This document shows, in pieces, positions 5,496 to 7,334 of a stretch of DNA of 7,334 bases. The stretch comes from JAMIFN01 sp964544605 (GTDB lineage: Bacteria; Pseudomonadota; Gammaproteobacteria; Burkholderiales; Burkholderiaceae_C): NCBI GenBank assembly GCA_964544605.1, contig CAZJBX010000046.1, positions 1 to 7,334 of the forward strand, read 5' to 3'. The notes under the pieces are model-generated. The model saw nothing but the letters and a program-made list of their open reading frames with translations, searched no databases and was not told the DNA's origin. The translations under genes and the position numbers were made by a program. Numbering within the stretch: position 1 is the stretch's first letter; the number at the start of each line of letters is the position of its first letter.

Positions 5496-6512
5496 TTAGG
5501 CTTGGTTTTGAAACACCGCCAAAAGCTGGCGCGCGGCGGTGCTCGATGGCAGGCTGCCGCCCAACACTTGCTCGGTGATTTGCGGCAGGGCGGCGGCCAC
5601 AGCGGGGTTGGCCTCAAAAGCCTGCTTGAGCCCCGCATGGATGCGCTCCCACATCCATGCGTGCGCCTGCTCGCGGCGGCGCGCAGCAATGCCGCCATTG
5701 GCTGTTTCAAGGCGCTGGTATTCCTCTACCGCCGCCCAGAAGTCATCCAGCCCTTGGCCCAGCAGACCACTCATTTGTATGGCACGCGGCTGCCAGTGTT
5801 TGTCCATCTGCTCAGCGGCGCGAGCGTGGTCGCCCAAGGCGTGTTGCACCATGCCCACCAAGCGCAGCGAGGCATTGATTTGCGCCTTAGCACGGGTGGC
5901 GGCCAGCTCGTCAATATCGGCCTTGTTCACCACCACCAAATCGGCCACCTCCATCACGCCTTTTTTGATGGCCTGCAACTCATCGCCTGAGTTGGGCAGG
6001 TGCAGCAGCACAAACATATCGACCATGCTGGCCACAGTGATTTCGTTTTGGCCCACGCCCACGGTTTCCACAATGATGATGTCGTAGCCTGCGGCTTCGC
6101 ACACCAGCATGGATTCGCGGGTTTTCTCTGCTACGCCGCCCAAATTGATGCCCGAGGGCGAGGGGCGGATATAGGCTTCCTCTTTGACCGAGAGGTATTC
6201 CATGCGGGTTTTGTCGCCCAAAATCGAGCCGCCAGAAACGGAGGACGAGGGGTCAATCGCCAGCACCGCCACACGGTGGCCGCGTTCAATCAAATACAGG
6301 CCCAGGCTTTCAATAAAAGTAGATTTACCCACGCCCGGCACGCCGCTGATGCCCAAGCGCAGAGATTGGCCCGTGTGTGGCAACATCTCCGTCAGCAGCG
6401 CATCGGCCAAGGCGCGGTGGTCGGGGCGGGTCGATTCCAGCAGGGTGATGGTTTTGGCCATGGCGCGGCGCTGCTGGGGGCGGCGCTCTTGTTGCAAGAT
6501 ATCAGCCAACAT
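5496..6512 (-). CDS. meaB: MeaB/ArgK family GTPase (methylmalonyl-CoA mutase chaperone)
   Basis: This is a SIMIBI-class G protein that in studied relatives (MeaB, human MMAA) gates cofactor loading and protects adenosylcobalamin-dependent methylmalonyl-CoA mutase. The older name ArgK reflects a disputed arginine-transport role. The product is 338 residues, normal for the family (E. coli homologue 331). Visible motifs: Walker A GVPGVGKST (57-65), AIDPSSSVSGGSILGDKTRM (85-104), ETVGVGQ (149-155, switch region), NKAD (196-199, guanine specificity) and SGLLGQGLDDFW (248-259); a helical C-terminal region follows, where relatives dimerise. The start at 6512 is set by AGGAGG nine bases upstream. A GTG at 6530 directly abuts the rpiA stop but sits within the binding-site region. 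It is the second gene of an operon with rpiA. No mutase gene is in the window, so the B12-enzyme role is family knowledge, not context. Confidence 0.93.
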   Translation of the reverse strand: MLADILQQERRPQQRRAMAKTITLLESTRPDHRALADALLTEMLPHTGQSLRLGISGVPGVGKSTFIESLGLYLIERGHRVAVLAIDPSSSVSGGSILGDKTRMEYLSVKEEAYIRPSPSGINLGGVAEKTRESMLVCEAAGYDIIIVETVGVGQNEITVASMVDMFVLLHLPNSGDELQAIKKGVMEVADLVVVNKADIDELAATRAKAQINASLRLVGMVQHALGDHARAAEQMDKHWQPRAIQMSGLLGQGLDDFWAAVEEYQRLETANGGIAARRREQAHAWMWERIHAGLKQAFEANPAVAAALPQITEQVLGGSLPSSTAARQLLAVFQNQA

Positions 6513-6521
6513 GGGGCTTTC

Positions 6522-6527
6522 CCTCCT
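6522..6527 (-). promoter_or_regulatory. Shine-Dalgarno AGGAGG of meaB
   Basis: A perfect AGGAGG lies nine bases before the ATG at 6512 in the 18-base gap after rpiA. It decides for this ATG over the GTG at 6530 and fits re-initiation or coupling after rpiA. Confidence 0.85.
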
Positions 6528-6530
6528 CAC

Positions 6531-7202
6531 TTAAAACTGCAAAACCTGCACGCCTTGGCGGCCGCCGAGCAAGCAAATTTGGGCTTTTTGCTGCGCGAAA
6601 ATGCCCACCGTCACCACGCCAGGCCATTGGTTGACCTCTTGCTCCAGCGCCAGCGGTTGGGCAATTTGCAGGCCGCGCACATCCAGAATATGGCCGCCGT
6701 TGTCTGTGACCAGCGGCGCACCGTCCTTCAGGCGCAATTGCGCTTGCCCACCAAGGGCCGCAAAGCGCCGCGCAATGGCGGCAGCCGCCATCGGCACCAC
6801 TTCAACTGGCAGCGGGAATGCACCCAGAGTAGCCACCAGCTTGCTCTCATCGGCAATGCAGACGAATCGCTCGCTCATGGCGGCGGTGATTTTTTCACGG
6901 GTCAAGGCTGCGCCACCGCCTTTGACCATATGGCCTTGGGGGTCGATTTCATCTGCGCCGTCGATATACACACTCAAGCGCTCGACTTGGTTGGCATCCA
7001 GCACCTCAATGCCCTGGGCGCGCAGCAGGGCCGTGGATGCCTCTGAGCTGCTGACCGCCTGCTTGACCTGAAAAGGCAATTTGGGCAGGGCTTGAATGAA
7101 ACAATTGACAGTGGAGCCTGTGCCCACGCCGATGATGGTGTCGGGCTGCACATAGGCCAATGCGGCCTCGCCCACCAGTTGTTTGAGTTGCTCTTGATTC
7201 AT
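6531..7202 (-). CDS. rpiA: Ribose-5-phosphate isomerase A (RpiA)
   Basis: Interconverts ribose-5-phosphate and ribulose-5-phosphate in the non-oxidative pentose phosphate pathway, supplying ribose-5-phosphate for PRPP, nucleotides and histidine. The product is 223 residues, close to the E. coli enzyme (219). The phosphate-binding GTGST is at 27-31, DGADE at 81-85 and KGGGAALTREK at 94-104. The expected active-site residues D81, D84, K94 and E103 are all present at the same numbers as in E. coli RpiA. No Shine-Dalgarno precedes the ATG at 7202; instead TTTACAATG lies just before it. It is first gene of a two-gene operon with meaB, 18 bases apart. Nothing looks damaged or foreign. Confidence 0.97.
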   Translation of the reverse strand: MNQEQLKQLVGEAALAYVQPDTIIGVGTGSTVNCFIQALPKLPFQVKQAVSSSEASTALLRAQGIEVLDANQVERLSVYIDGADEIDPQGHMVKGGGAALTREKITAAMSERFVCIADESKLVATLGAFPLPVEVVPMAAAAIARRFAALGGQAQLRLKDGAPLVTDNGGHILDVRGLQIAQPLALEQEVNQWPGVVTVGIFAQQKAQICLLGGRQGVQVLQF

Positions 7203-7210
7203 GGGCTGGC

Positions 7211-7216
7211 ATTGTA
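7211..7216 (-). promoter_or_regulatory. -10-like TACAAT immediately before rpiA
   Basis: TACAAT on the minus strand ends eight bases before the rpiA ATG, so initiation would fall at or beside the start codon. No good -35 hexamer is seen, since the G+C-rich hairpin at 7227-7257 occupies that position. The arrangement mirrors that of hisG. Confidence 0.5.
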
Positions 7217-7226
7217 AAGGCCGCCG

Positions 7227-7257
7227 CTGCGCAGGCCGTGACTGGCGGCCTGCGCAG
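7227..7257. repeat. Strong G+C-rich hairpin upstream of rpiA
   Basis: CTGCGCAGGCC (7227-7237) and GGCCTGCGCAG (7247-7257) are perfect 11-bp inverted partners, extendable by one G-C pair to leave a 7-base loop. GGCCGCC (7219-7225) and GGCGGCC (7244-7250) give a competing stem, and GCCTGCGCAGGC (7248-7259) is a perfect 12-base palindrome. There is no T-run, so it is not a standard intrinsic terminator. It overlaps the place where an rpiA -35 would lie. Confidence 0.6.
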
Positions 7258-7279
7258 GCAGCTCAGATAGGAGGGGGTG

Positions 7280-7334
7280 TTTATTCCCCTCCTGTGGAGG
7301 GGTGGCAGGCGCAGCCTGACGGGGTGGTGTGGAA
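7280..7334 (-). repeat. Palindromic dispersed repeat, copy 3 (inverted, cut by window end)
   Basis: Bases 7296-7329 match the reverse complement of the right half of copies 1 and 2 over 34 bases without a difference. The shared TTTATTCCC edge (7280-7288) marks the same outer boundary. Its tip hairpin CCCCTCC-TGT-GGAGGGG (7286-7302) is perfect, where copies 1 and 2 have one mismatch. Past 7329 the central sequence diverges. The left half lies beyond the window. No terminator hairpin like those beside copies 1 and 2 adjoins it. Confidence 0.88.

Noticed and set aside
6000..7046. 348-codon plus-strand frame crossing meaB and rpiA
   Set aside because: It spans two well-supported opposite-strand genes and has His/Gln/Ala-rich shadow composition.

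Overview
The window looks like a G+C-rich betaproteobacterial chromosome, most likely Comamonadaceae. The evidence is the short-form HisG, the [2Fe-2S]-type IlvD, the gene sequences as I recognise them, and a G-rich palindromic intergenic repeat of a kind I associate with that family. The genus cannot be fixed from the sequence alone. One run of exactly 100 N (2749-2848) is a scaffold gap.

Layout from left to right. Positions 1-146 are intergenic and hold a nested inverted repeat downstream of hisG. hisG (minus, 147-797) is divergent from ilvD (plus, 950-2668). A gene-free stretch of about 520 bases follows (2669-3186). It holds two copies of a roughly 100-base palindromic repeat, each followed by a near-identical bidirectional terminator hairpin; the N gap lies inside the first copy. 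Next comes an unrecognised 94-residue acidic protein on the minus strand (3187-3471), then a 539-base intergenic region with an A/T-tract promoter candidate and possible leader structure, then aspA (plus, 4011-5411). A bidirectional terminator (5441-5472) separates aspA from a convergent minus-strand operon, rpiA (6531-7202) followed by a MeaB/ArgK-type GTPase gene (5496-6512). Upstream of rpiA are a strong hairpin and a third, inverted copy of the repeat, cut off by the window end.

The genes are core metabolism: histidine synthesis (hisG), branched-chain amino acid synthesis (ilvD), aspartate/fumarate interconversion (aspA), the non-oxidative pentose phosphate pathway (rpiA), and G-protein chaperoning of a B12 enzyme (meaB). 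hisG and rpiA are linked in that ribose-5-phosphate feeds PRPP, the HisG substrate, but they are not co-transcribed here. I see no mobile-element gene, defence system, CRISPR array, tRNA or rRNA.

The most interesting signals are non-coding: the repeat family and its relation to the gap, a shared TTTACAATG motif placed 7-8 bases before the hisG and rpiA start codons that suggests leaderless transcripts, and the long aspA upstream region. I found no clear new multi-gene system.
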